Source of the DNA: Humisphaera borealis
GTDB taxonomy: Bacteria; Planctomycetota; Phycisphaerae; Tepidisphaerales; Tepidisphaeraceae
Direction: 5' to 3'
Length of the DNA stretch: 64,000 nt
Assembly (NCBI RefSeq): GCF_015169395.1
Contig: NZ_CP063458.1
Location: forward strand, 2,418,001 to 2,482,000
The position numbers and the translations under genes were made by a program. Under the pieces are notes generated by a model. It did no database searches, was not told the origin of the DNA, and worked only from the letters and a program-made list of their open reading frames with translations. Of this stretch, positions 1 through 8,767 are shown piece after piece; the first letter of the stretch is position 1; each line of letters opens with the position of its first letter.

Positions 1-1
1 C

Positions 2-1171
2 CGGACGGCCGTCGCTCGCACCCACGACGAAGCCCTGACCGCCGCCGCATCGATTGGATACCCGGTCGTACTGAAGCTCTACAGTAAGACGATCACCCAC
101 AAGTCGGATGTCGACGGTGTGAGGCTCAACCTCCAGAACGCGGACGCCGTGTTGTCGGCATTCGATGGCATCGAGGCGGCAGTACGCCAGAAGTCTGGCC
201 CGGGTCACTTTCAGGGCGTCACGGTCCAGTCGATGGTCAAGACGATCGACGGCTACGAACTGATCGTCGGCAGCAGCATCGACCCGCAGTTCGGACCGGT
301 CCTGCTGTTCGGCACCGGGGGCACACTGGTGGAAGTCTTCAAGGATCGCGCCCTGGGCCTGCCGCCACTGAATGCGACCCTTGCCCGGCGGATGATGGAA
401 CAAACGCGGATCCTGACCGCGCTCAAGGGCGTGCGAGGCCGCAAGCCGATCGACCTTCTGGCTCTAGAACAGTTGCTCGTCCGGTTCGGGCAGCTCGTGA
501 TCGAGCAGCCCTGGATTAAGGAAATCGACATCAATCCGCTGGTGGCATCGCCGGACGGCTTGGTCGCACTCGACGCCCGGGTCGTGCTTCACCACAACTC
601 GACGCCTCCCGATCGCCTCCCACGGCCGGCGATCCGGCCTTACCCGCGTCAGTACGCCAGCCCCTGGACGATGAAGGACGGCACGCCGGTCGTCATCCGC
701 CCGATCCGCCCGGAGGACGAGCCGCTGCTGGTCCGCTTCCACCAGACACTGTCGGACCGAAGTGTGCAGTTGCGCTACTTCCACGCGATGAAGTTGTCGG
801 CCCGCACCGCCCACGACCGGCTGACACGTGTCTGCTTCAACGACTACGACCGCGAGATCGCGTTGGTCGCCGAGCGGTCGGACGTCGAAACCGGCCTGCG
901 TGAGATCCTCGGCGTTGCCCGGCTCAGCAAGGTTCCCCACAGCAGCGAAGGAGAGTTCGCGCTGCTCATCAGCGACCAGTGGCAGAACCGGGGGTTGGGC
1001 CGGGAACTACTCAGCCGAATCCTCCGCATCGCCCGCGACGAAAAGCTCGGCCGGGTGACGGCGGATATCATGCGGGAGAACACCGAGATGCAGCGTGTCT
1101 GCGAGAAAGTCGGCTTCACGTTGACGGCCGACCTGGAGGAAGGCGTCGTCCGGGCGGCGATTCAGCTGTAG
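2..1171 (+). CDS. NDP-forming acyl-CoA synthetase / GNAT acetyltransferase fusion (Pat-like), 3' part
   Basis: The reading frame is open from base 2, so the gene starts before the window; 389 residues are visible. The first ~200 residues match the ATP-grasp beta part of NDP-forming acyl-CoA synthetases: they include GFGT-like segments such as LLFGTGGTLVEVFKD and the EIDINPLVA motif near residue 175. A linker leads to a GNAT domain from about residue 221 (GTPVVIRPIRPEDEPLL) with the acetyl-CoA pyrophosphate loop QNRGLGREL. This domain order is that of the protein lysine acetyltransferase Pat/YfiQ, which in known cases acetylates and inactivates acetyl-CoA synthetase. Whether the synthetase half is catalytic cannot be judged because its N-terminus is missing. 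The stop is TAG at 1169-1171. Confidence 0.88.
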   Translation, partial: RTAVARTHDEALTAAASIGYPVVLKLYSKTITHKSDVDGVRLNLQNADAVLSAFDGIEAAVRQKSGPGHFQGVTVQSMVKTIDGYELIVGSSIDPQFGPVLLFGTGGTLVEVFKDRALGLPPLNATLARRMMEQTRILTALKGVRGRKPIDLLALEQLLVRFGQLVIEQPWIKEIDINPLVASPDGLVALDARVVLHHNSTPPDRLPRPAIRPYPRQYASPWTMKDGTPVVIRPIRPEDEPLLVRFHQTLSDRSVQLRYFHAMKLSARTAHDRLTRVCFNDYDREIALVAERSDVETGLREILGVARLSKVPHSSEGEFALLISDQWQNRGLGRELLSRILRIARDEKLGRVTADIMRENTEMQRVCEKVGFTLTADLEEGVVRAAIQL

Positions 1172-1219
1172 AGATTGAGCATTGACGATCGATGTCTATT
1201 CACCCGGCCGCCCTGAATA

Positions 1220-1256
1220 GCAGTAGCACCGCAGGTGCACCTTCGGTGCGACCGCT
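1220..1256. repeat. Paired small hairpins (GCACC-type repeat)
   Basis: Two abutting hairpins, GCACC-GCA-GGTGC and GCACC-TTC-GGTGC, share their central arm. The complementary strand reads AGCGGTCGCACCGAAGGTGC, closely matching a half-copy at 56510-56530 downstream of truB. It lies between the convergent ends of the Pat-like gene and the 74-residue gene, so it could also act as a transcription stop. No T-run follows. Confidence 0.5.
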
Positions 1257-1270
1257 CCTCGGGCGCGGGA

Positions 1271-1495
1271 TCAGCCGGCGATCACCTCGGTCACCTGACC
1301 CATCAGGAAGGTGACTGTCGCGAGCTTGCCAGGTTCGAGCGGCGACTTCACGGCGTGGACCGGAACGCGGACGAGGTGGTCGCTCCGATCCTCGACGTGT
1401 GTCATGTGCACTTCGAAATACTGGTCGCCATGGATTGTGAACGGCCGAGCGCCGTTCACGGTCACTTTCCAGGTTCCGATCATGGGAAGTTGCAT
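1271..1495 (-). CDS. Small hypothetical protein, 74 aa
   Basis: A 74-residue soluble, beta-rich looking protein (starts MQLPMIGTWKVTVNG, ends GQVTEVIAG) with no recognised family. It begins 9 bases after the stop of the PhyH-family gene and has a good Shine-Dalgarno (GAGGAG, 5 bases before ATG), so it is probably co-translated with that gene. The sequence GTWKVTVNGARPFTIHGDQYF suggests a small beta-barrel, but this is only an impression. The GAGGAG site and tight spacing are the main reasons to accept it as real. Confidence 0.6.
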   Translation of the reverse strand: MQLPMIGTWKVTVNGARPFTIHGDQYFEVHMTHVEDRSDHLVRVPVHAVKSPLEPGKLATVTFLMGQVTEVIAG

Positions 1496-1504
1496 TCAGT
1501 CTCC

Positions 1505-2212
1505 TCAGCCCTGGTGCCATTGAAGGCCATGGGGCAAATCTTCGGACGACCACTCAATGTGGACCACCCGGCGATGCCCAGGCTCCGTCGCCGGTGACGA
1601 CGCGTGCAGGATGAGCGGCCGCATCAGTACCGCCCCGCCGGCCGGCAGCACGCACGATACGGGCATCACACGCGATCGCCAGTCCTCAATCTGCTCCGGC
1701 GAGAGCGTCCCGTGCCGATGCGAGCCGGGCAAAACCCGCAGCGGACCGTTCGATGCCTGGCAATCATCCAGGTGTAAACGAAGCGTCAGCATCGATTCGA
1801 GCAGTCGAACCGGCGGCTGCACATGGACCACACCGGCCTTGACCGACCAGGGTCCGAAACCGGGAACATCCATTCGCTCGCGTACCGCAATCGAAAGGTC
1901 CTGATGCCAGGGCACCTTCCAGTTCGATTCGGGGGTCTTGTCGAACAGGATCGCCCGTACAGGCAAAGCCTTGCCGCCGATCGCCGACTCAACGAGGGAT
2001 CGCACTTCAGCACTGTCGGCGAACTGCCGAACTTCCCGGCAGATACTCAGGAGATTGCGAATCGCGTAAACCCGGTCATTGCGCTGTCGGATGCCCTCGG
2101 CCCCGACCAAAGCGGAAACCGCTGAACAAAGCGATGCCACGGCCGTCGGCGGAATCACCCGCGGCACCAGCTCGTAACCTTCAAGGTCAAGCATCTCCAT
2201 GCGGGTGCCCAT
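1505..2212 (-). CDS. Phytanoyl-CoA dioxygenase (PhyH) family protein
   Basis: A 235-residue protein with the Fe(II)/2-oxoglutarate oxygenase facial triad: H103 and D105 in WHQDLSI, and distal H203 in LILHASS, followed by R214/R215 in GHRRVVHIEW for the 2-oxoglutarate carboxylate. PGSHRHG near residue 163 is also typical of PhyH proteins. The substrate is unknown; members hydroxylate diverse small molecules. The frame stays open further upstream into moxR, but that part is arginine/proline-rich antisense-like sequence, so I start at ATG 2212; ATG 2200 is equally possible. It lies 17 bases after moxR and just before the 74-residue gene, in one likely operon. Confidence 0.82.
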   Translation of the reverse strand: MGTRMEMLDLEGYELVPRVIPPTAVASLCSAVSALVGAEGIRQRNDRVYAIRNLLSICREVRQFADSAEVRSLVESAIGGKALPVRAILFDKTPESNWKVPWHQDLSIAVRERMDVPGFGPWSVKAGVVHVQPPVRLLESMLTLRLHLDDCQASNGPLRVLPGSHRHGTLSPEQIEDWRSRVMPVSCVLPAGGAVLMRPLILHASSPATEPGHRRVVHIEWSSEDLPHGLQWHQG

Positions 2213-2229
2213 CCCGTCCGTCCAACCCC

Positions 2230-3273
<1,044 letters not shown>

Positions 3274-3320
3274 GGTTGTTCTCTTTTAACAGTAGCTCTG
3301 ACACGGACTGACGTTCGATT

Positions 3321-3810
3321 TCAACACGAAGGCACAAAGGCACAAAACACACAAAGAAGAAGTCAGGCTAATGAATAATGCGCTCAATGCCGTCACGAAT
3401 AAGCTCAACGTTGAAGTTGATCATGAGACAAAGGCGTTTGCCGGTCAGCTTCAGGTACGTCAGGCATTGGGCACGGTGAATTGGAATCAACTTGTCGACG
3501 GCCTTGACCTCAACGACGACGGCATCGTCGATCAAAAGGTCGAGACGTAGGGGGGTCGACAATTCGACCCCATCATAGAACAGAGGCACTCGCTTCTGCC
3601 TGAGGACTTCATGCCCCCGTTTAGCCAACTCCATCGCAAGACACTCTTCGTAGATACCTTCAAGCAACCCTGGACCGTATTTCGAATGGACTTTGAATGC
3701 CGAGTCGACGATGGCACGGGCAACGGCTTCAATCTCAGCCTCAAGTGATCCGACAAATCCCATATCTTCCTCTTCTTCGTGCACTTCGTGCCTTTGTGCC
3801 TTCGTGTTGA
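3321..3810. mobile_element. GxxExxY cassette 1 with terminal inverted repeats
   Basis: A 490-bp unit bounded by perfect 23-bp inverted repeats at 3321-3343 and 3788-3810 (outer end TCAACACGAAGGCACAAAGG). Similarity continues inward for ~19 more bases (13 of 19 identical). The repeats are made of the short iterated word GGCACAAA. The only gene inside is the GxxExxY gene at 3368-3763. It separates moxR from the VWA gene. I could not see a clear target-site duplication. Mobility is inferred from the structure and from two similarly built units in this window. Confidence 0.65.
3368..3763 (-). CDS. GxxExxY protein (predicted PD-(D/E)XK fold)
   Basis: A 131-residue protein with the family signature G32-LL-E35-GI-Y38 and the core D75-x9-E85-V-K87 (RLDLLIDDAVVVEVK), the spacing of a PD-(D/E)XK nuclease active site, followed by Q99 in HRAQCLTYL. 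The family is usually 120-135 residues and of unknown role; nuclease activity is a fold-based prediction. I chose ATG 3763 because GAGGAAG precedes it; an in-frame GTG at 3784 lies closer to the terminal repeat. All proposed active-site residues are intact. The gene fills nearly the whole space between the inverted repeats. Confidence 0.88.
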   Translation of the reverse strand: MGFVGSLEAEIEAVARAIVDSAFKVHSKYGPGLLEGIYEECLAMELAKRGHEVLRQKRVPLFYDGVELSTPLRLDLLIDDAVVVEVKAVDKLIPIHRAQCLTYLKLTGKRLCLMINFNVELIRDGIERIIH

Positions 3811-3842
3811 GTAATGACTCGAAGAAAGCTTCGAAGTACCGG

Positions 3843-6800
3843 CTACTTGTGCTCTCCCTGCTCCTTGTCCTTGATCTGCTGTTGGGCCCGCTTTTTTGCC
3901 GCCATCAGGCCGCCGAGGTGGCCGCCGGGGGGTGCGGTGCCGCCTTTGGGTTCTACCTTCTTGGGGGCTGAGGGGATTGGCTTATTCGTCGCGCCGCCGA
4001 CGACCGACGTGATATCCCCTTCCACCGCCTTGCTGGCGACGAACTTGGCCTTGGGATCGGGTTTGCCGCCGGCCGTCGTGGGAACTGGGGGCGGTGCGCC
4101 GGGGGTTCTCGCGGGCGTTGCCGGCTGCTCGCCGGGCTTGAAGCGGGTCTCGGCGACGTCTTCGCGCACCTTCCGCAGTGCATCCAGCGTTGGCTTGGCC
4201 TCGACCTGCCGGGTGGTGGTGAACGATCGCACCCGGTCGCCGGTGGCGGCGGCCATCTTCTTCAGCGAATCCATATCCCACGCAATCCGCCGAACGGCGA
4301 CGTCGAGGATGATCAGCGCCAGCAGCCAGGGCAACAGCCAGTCCCAGATCGGCTTGAGGCTCTTGCCGGGGAAGACGCCGTCGCGGGTGAAGACCGTCGC
4401 GGTCGTCGGGTCGAAAGGCGTCAGCACGCGGCCGCCGGTGCGCTCGGCAATGCGGCGAAGCGTCGCCTCGTCGCTGCGCAGGGCCCGGTCTTCGGGCGTG
4501 CCGTTCTTGACGGTGCCGGTCAGCAGCATGCCCCCTTCGTTGCCCCGGCCGCGGTAGTTGATCGCCGCCACATAGGCCCCGGCTTCCGACGCATTGAACT
4601 CGGCCCGGTAGGTGCCGGGGGCGATCTGGACCAGCCGCACCTGCTGCGGCTTATCGATGTTTTCGCCGCCGACGATGTTCGCCGTCAGGTTCAGGAAGTT
4701 CTGGTAGCCGGCGTCCTTGTCCATCGCCTCGACGATGATCTCACCCTTGTCGCCGACGATGTTGGTCTTGATATCAAAGTCGCCGCTCATCGGCGGGCGC
4801 TGGATCTTGCGGATGGTCTGGGCGAACAGCGTGGCAAAGCCCGGCGTGCCGACCCAGCCGCTGGCCCAGATATCGTGGGCATCGCTCGTCCAAACAGCCG
4901 ACTTGCCGAGGCCCGACTGCCAGTAAGCCAGGATGGGGTCCTTCATCGGCCCGGTCGCCAGCGGCATCTGCACCTTGGGGTCGTTCTTGCGGCTGGTCAG
5001 GACCATGCCGCCGAGGTTCGGGAACTGACCGATCGATTTGATGAGGTCGTCCGACGGATCTTTGAAGCTCAGCGGGACGCCGCCTTCTGGTTCCTGGATC
5101 AGGCTGCGTTTCACGATCTGCGCTTCCTTGATGAAGATCTGCGGAAGCTGGTTGGCGTTGCTTTCGATCGGCCCGTACGACTTGCCGCCGAGGATGCGCG
5201 GCAGATCGACCATGACCGGCGGCGGCGGGGAGTTGGGGACGTGCGGAAAGACCGTCACCGTGCTGACCGTGATCTTCGCCTGTCTGGCCTGATCCAGCAG
5301 CTTCTGCTGCGGGGCGGCGGGATCGCCGTCCGAGATGATAATGATGTGCTTGTGCCGCGCCTTGGAGTCCTTCAGGCCCTTGCCGCCCTGTGCGCCGTTG
5401 ACGGCCAGTTCCAAGGCATCGTCGAAGCTGGGCATGTCGCCGAGCTTCATGCGTTTGACGGCGTCGATGACGTTCGCCTTGCTCTGCACTTCGCGGAGGG
5501 GGACATCCCATTGGGCACCGCCGACGCCGTTCTTCGCCTGCCCGCCCCAGTCGTAGCTAATGACGCCGATCTCATCGCGGGTCGAGAGCGTTTCGATCGC
5601 CTTGATGGCGCACTGCTCGCCCCAGTAGTTGCCGTTGGGCATTTCGCAGGAGTGCATGACCAGCACCAGCGCGCCCTTGCCGACATTGCGCTGGGCGGGG
5701 ATTTCCATGTCGACCGGCAGAATCTTCTCGGTCTCCGAGCCCGTCCAGCCACCGGCACCGAAGGTGTCGGTCCCGCCGATCATTAGCAGTCCGCCGCCCA
5801 TGTCGTGGACGTAGCTTTTGAGCATCGCGTCCTGCGTGTCGTCCAGGCCGTTGGCGAAGCCGCTTTCGGTGGTGTTGCCACGGGGGACGTTGTAGAGCAC
5901 GACGGCGTCATAGCTTTGCAGGTCGACGATCGAGTTGGGGAACTGATCGATGGTGATCTTGCGGAACTGGATGCCCTCGCCGGGCTTGCCCGGGCCCTTC
6001 TCGCTGAGGGCGCGAATCAGGAAGTCGGATTTCGACCCCGCCTGGCCCGGACGAGCGTTGCCGTCGACGAACAGCACCTCGCCCTTGCCGCGGACGAACG
6101 TGAAGGCCTCGGCGGCGTTGTTGCTGCCGACCGAGTCGTTGGTCGCCTTGGAAGCTGTCCCGCCCGCTGATGCCGTCACGCTGCCGGTGGCTGCCGGATC
6201 GTCCGGCGTGAAGATCGCCCGAAACCGATGCACGCCGGCCGCCGTTTGCGGCGGAACGCGAACGCTTTCGCCGTTCAGGCCGGGCTTGAGCGTCACCCTT
6301 CTGCCGACATCGATCTGAGGCGTCGTCGGGTCCATGTCCAGGTCGGCTTCGCCGTTGGACATCAGGTGCTTGACCCGCAGTGTACCGCTCACGGGAATCG
6401 GGTTGGTTGACCGCAGCGCCACGCGCAGATCGAACGGCTCATTCTCCCGCTTCCATTCCGGGGCCGAGAACCGATCGACCAGCACGTCGTTCTGAACGTC
6501 GTACTTCAGCAGCATCACGTCGATCGGCACGTTCTGCGCCTTGGCCGCGTCGACGGCGGCGTCGAGATCGCCGGTGGTGCCGTTGCCGTCGGTCACCAAT
6601 ACCAGGCGGTGCATGGCGTCGGCCGACAGCGTCACCAGGCCAAGCTGGATCGCGGCGGCGATGTCCGTGCCGCTGTTGGGCTTTCCGGACCAGGTGCCGC
6701 GGTTGTCGAGCCGCAGCTCCTGGTTGGGCATCGCATCGACCCGGGCATAATGCCGGAAGCTGATCAGGCCGATGCGGTCGTTCTTCTTCTTGTTCTCGTC

Positions 6801-7133
6801 GACCCCAAGTGCCCGGTAGTAGCGGTCCAGCGCCTGCTGCACCGAGGCAACATCGGTCCCTTTGCCGGGATAGGTGCCGACGTTGTCGACCGACCCCGAA
6901 GAGTCGTTCAGGACCATCACTTCCAGGTCGTCATGCTTCCGTTCCCAACGGGCCCCGCCAAGGATCAGGATGAGCAGCAGGATCACCATCAGCCGAACGG
7001 CGATCGCGGTCCACTTGCGCGCCTGGCCCAGCCCGGCGAGCGACCAGAGCCCCAAGAACACCACAATCGCCCCCGCGCCGGCAAATGCCAGGAGAGCGAC
7101 CCACCAAGAGAAATGTTGGAGTTGAAGGGGCAT
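3843..7133 (-). CDS. Large VWA-domain membrane protein (BatA/glutamine amidotransferase-like type)
   Basis: About 1096 residues. Two N-terminal membrane helices (about 9-32 and 44-60) precede a von Willebrand A domain with MIDAS motif D77-S-S-G-S81. A beta-sandwich-like region follows, then a segment (ILFVDGNARPGQ ... GGGLLMIGGTDTFGAGGW) typical of class-I glutamine-amidotransferase-like folds in such proteins. A second VWA-like region contains IIISDGDPAAP. A C-terminal helix (WDWLLPWLLALIILDVAV) precedes a Lys/Pro-rich tail. It probably works with MoxR in an envelope complex. The open frame extends upstream to 7187, but those codons are the terminal repeat of cassette 2, so ATG 7133 (MPLQLQHFSWW) is preferred. 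No strong Shine-Dalgarno is seen. Confidence 0.85.
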   Translation of the reverse strand: MPLQLQHFSWWVALLAFAGAGAIVVFLGLWSLAGLGQARKWTAIAVRLMVILLLILILGGARWERKHDDLEVMVLNDSSGSVDNVGTYPGKGTDVASVQQALDRYYRALGVDENKKKNDRIGLISFRHYARVDAMPNQELRLDNRGTWSGKPNSGTDIAAAIQLGLVTLSADAMHRLVLVTDGNGTTGDLDAAVDAAKAQNVPIDVMLLKYDVQNDVLVDRFSAPEWKRENEPFDLRVALRSTNPIPVSGTLRVKHLMSNGEADLDMDPTTPQIDVGRRVTLKPGLNGESVRVPPQTAAGVHRFRAIFTPDDPAATGSVTASAGGTASKATNDSVGSNNAAEAFTFVRGKGEVLFVDGNARPGQAGSKSDFLIRALSEKGPGKPGEGIQFRKITIDQFPNSIVDLQSYDAVVLYNVPRGNTTESGFANGLDDTQDAMLKSYVHDMGGGLLMIGGTDTFGAGGWTGSETEKILPVDMEIPAQRNVGKGALVLVMHSCEMPNGNYWGEQCAIKAIETLSTRDEIGVISYDWGGQAKNGVGGAQWDVPLREVQSKANVIDAVKRMKLGDMPSFDDALELAVNGAQGGKGLKDSKARHKHIIIISDGDPAAPQQKLLDQARQAKITVSTVTVFPHVPNSPPPPVMVDLPRILGGKSYGPIESNANQLPQIFIKEAQIVKRSLIQEPEGGVPLSFKDPSDDLIKSIGQFPNLGGMVLTSRKNDPKVQMPLATGPMKDPILAYWQSGLGKSAVWTSDAHDIWASGWVGTPGFATLFAQTIRKIQRPPMSGDFDIKTNIVGDKGEIIVEAMDKDAGYQNFLNLTANIVGGENIDKPQQVRLVQIAPGTYRAEFNASEAGAYVAAINYRGRGNEGGMLLTGTVKNGTPEDRALRSDEATLRRIAERTGGRVLTPFDPTTATVFTRDGVFPGKSLKPIWDWLLPWLLALIILDVAVRRIAWDMDSLKKMAAATGDRVRSFTTTRQVEAKPTLDALRKVREDVAETRFKPGEQPATPARTPGAPPPVPTTAGGKPDPKAKFVASKAVEGDITSVVGGATNKPIPSAPKKVEPKGGTAPPGGHLGGLMAAKKRAQQQIKDKEQGEHK

Positions 7134-7160
7134 CGGCTGGCGCTCAGGGAAGAAAACGTA

Positions 7161-7604
7161 GAACCACAGATGCACACAGATGCACACAGATAAGAGATGT
7201 CATTCGATGCGCCTCCCGTTTCCTCTGACGCGTTTGTACTCGAGATCTGGCTTGACGAAGTTCATTAAAAGGCAGACGGGCAAGCCGGTTGCAGAAAGAT
7301 AGTTGATGCATTGCGCCATGTGAATCTCGTCCAACGTCTTGACCGCTTTCACCTCGAGAAGCACCGTATGCTCGACGATCAAGTCGGCAACGTACTCCCC
7401 GACGACTACACCATCATACATGATCGCGAATCGAGCCTGTTGCTCGAATTTCAGGCCTGCTTTCCGCAACTCGACACAGAGTGCGTTCTCATCGACCTTC
7501 TCGAAGAACCCGCACCGCACACGGTTTGCGACCCTGAACGCACAGCCGATGATCGCGCCCGTCAACTGATTTAATCTGTGTTCATCTCTGTGCATCTGTG
7601 GTTC
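7161..7604. mobile_element. GxxExxY cassette 2 with terminal inverted repeats
   Basis: A 444-bp unit bounded by inverted repeats at 7161-7191 and 7574-7604 that match at 29 of 31 positions (outer end GAACCACAGATGCACACAGA). The repeat is two to three copies of a ~10-bp word, CACACAGATG. One gene, GxxExxY, fills the interior, and its ATG lies inside the right-hand repeat. The unit sits between the NHL lipoprotein gene and the VWA gene. Its repeat sequence differs from that of cassette 1, but the layout, size and cargo are the same. Confidence 0.65.
7200..7595 (-). CDS. GxxExxY protein (predicted PD-(D/E)XK fold), variant signature
   Basis: A 131-residue paralogue of the protein at 3368-3763, same length. 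The signature is G29-FF-E32-KV-D35, so the usual Tyr is replaced by Asp (GxxExxD). The proposed catalytic core D71-x9-E81-V-K83 is intact, as is Q95 (HMAQCINYL). The start ATG at 7595 is part of the terminal repeat: the first seven codons (MHRDEHR) are the repeat word read as protein, and GAGGAG just outside the repeat gives the ribosome binding site. The gene therefore depends on its terminal repeat for translation. The frame is open further upstream, but only as antisense of the NHL gene. Confidence 0.85.
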   Translation of the reverse strand: MHRDEHRLNQLTGAIIGCAFRVANRVRCGFFEKVDENALCVELRKAGLKFEQQARFAIMYDGVVVGEYVADLIVEHTVLLEVKAVKTLDEIHMAQCINYLSATGLPVCLLMNFVKPDLEYKRVRGNGRRIE

Positions 7605-7626
7605 TCCTCTCCCGATCTTCAGCGGC

Positions 7627-8541
7627 TCAGAATCCGAACACCTGAAGCCGGTTGTTCCCCGAGTCGACCGCGACCACCCTTCCTTTCTTGTCGACCGCCA
7701 CCCCCCAGGGGTAGGCGAGTTGGCCCGGCTCGCGGCCGGCGGTGCCCCAGGTTTTGATGCCCTTGCCCGTCTTCTTGTCCAGCAACTGCACGCGGTTGTT
7801 GCCAAACTCGCAGACGACAAGGTGGCCGTCAGCGTCCAGATCCAAGCCGTAGGGGAATCGGAATTGGCCAAGGCCCGAGCCCACGCCGCCCAGGTTGCGA
7901 ACGAACGTGCCGTCGGTCTTAAAAACCACGATGCGGTGATTGCACGAATCGCTGACGTAGAGCAGACCCTTGTCGATGATCATTGACTGCGGCCGGCTGA
8001 ACTGGCCGTCGCCTTCGCCGAACGTGCCGAACTCGTACAGGTACGTCCCGACGATATCAAACACCTGCACGCGGTCGTGCTCGCCATACTCGCTGACAAA
8101 GATCCGGCCCTGCTCGTCGAACGCCACATCCGTCGGGTAAATGAATTGCCCTTTCTCCTTTCCCAGCGATCCCCATTGCCGCAGCAGTTGGCCTTTGGGT
8201 GAATAGACCATGACGCGGTGGTAATGCGTATCGGGGACGTAGACGTTCCCGTCCGGTCCGACCGAAATGCCGACCGGTTTGCCGTACTGCCAGTCGGGCA
8301 TCTGCCAGCCGTTGAGGTGATTGCCTTCGCGGTCGATGTGCTGCACGCGGGCGACCCGGTCGACGATGAAAAAGGTGTCGTCCGATCGGCTGTAGCAGAT
8401 GGCCCGCGGGTAGACGACCTGCCCCGGCGCGGTGCCCGTGGACATCCAGACGGCGTCCGGCTTGGCCGGGTCGCCGCAGCCTGAGAGGAGGAAGAAAATC
8501 GAAGACAGAAGGTAGAGGATGGAGGATCGCGAGTGCGTCAC
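7627..8541 (-). CDS. NHL-repeat beta-propeller lipoprotein
   Basis: About 304 residues. The N-terminus is a lipoprotein signal (ILYLLSSIFFLLSGC, lipid-modified Cys about 22), followed by at least five NHL repeats with the recurring pattern GQFxxPxGxxxDxxGxxxVxDxxNxRxQxF. This makes a six-bladed-type propeller anchored in the envelope, probably for binding or scaffolding. The frame is open to 8775, but residues upstream (NPHPNPPPEYRRRG) are a translated inverted repeat. I therefore choose GTG 8541, which is preceded by GGAGGAGGGG contributed by the end of that repeat. ATG 8604 inside the repeat is the alternative. It follows the iron permease gene. Confidence 0.82.
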   Translation of the reverse strand: MTHSRSSILYLLSSIFFLLSGCGDPAKPDAVWMSTGTAPGQVVYPRAICYSRSDDTFFIVDRVARVQHIDREGNHLNGWQMPDWQYGKPVGISVGPDGNVYVPDTHYHRVMVYSPKGQLLRQWGSLGKEKGQFIYPTDVAFDEQGRIFVSEYGEHDRVQVFDIVGTYLYEFGTFGEGDGQFSRPQSMIIDKGLLYVSDSCNHRIVVFKTDGTFVRNLGGVGSGLGQFRFPYGLDLDADGHLVVCEFGNNRVQLLDKKTGKGIKTWGTAGREPGQLAYPWGVAVDKKGRVVAVDSGNNRLQVFGF

Positions 8542-8544
8542 CGG

Positions 8545-8737
8545 TCCCCTCCTCCGGTACTCCGGGGGAGGGTTAGGGTGGGGGTTGCTCCGATCGGCGT
8601 TCATGCGCGCTAGAGTTGCTTTGTCTATCTCTCGAAAAGCACTTGTAGCGGCGGGCGTCGCCTTCATGAGTTGTCGAGGGAATACCAACCGACACAACCC
8701 CCACCCTAACCCTCCCCCGGCGTACCGGAGGAGGGGA
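8545..8737. mobile_element. MITE-like element with 42-bp terminal inverted repeats
   Basis: Inverted repeats at 8545-8586 and 8696-8737 match at 41 of 42 positions (outer end TCCCCTCCTCCGGTACTCCG) and enclose 109 bp with no gene. It fills the whole gap between the permease stop and the NHL lipoprotein start. The left end, read on the minus strand, supplies the purine-rich ribosome binding site of the NHL gene. Confidence 0.75.
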
Positions 8738-8767
8738 CTTGGCCGCCACCCGTGGATGGACATTCGA

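Noticed and set aside
3321-7604. A composite transposon formed by the two GxxExxY cassettes around the VWA gene
   Set aside because: The terminal repeats of the two cassettes are different sequences, so they cannot act as paired ends of one element. The VWA gene is a normal neighbour of moxR.
7605-7871. N-terminal extension of the GxxExxY frame upstream of 7595
   Set aside because: These codons are antisense to the NHL lipoprotein; the family length (131) fits the ATG inside the terminal repeat.
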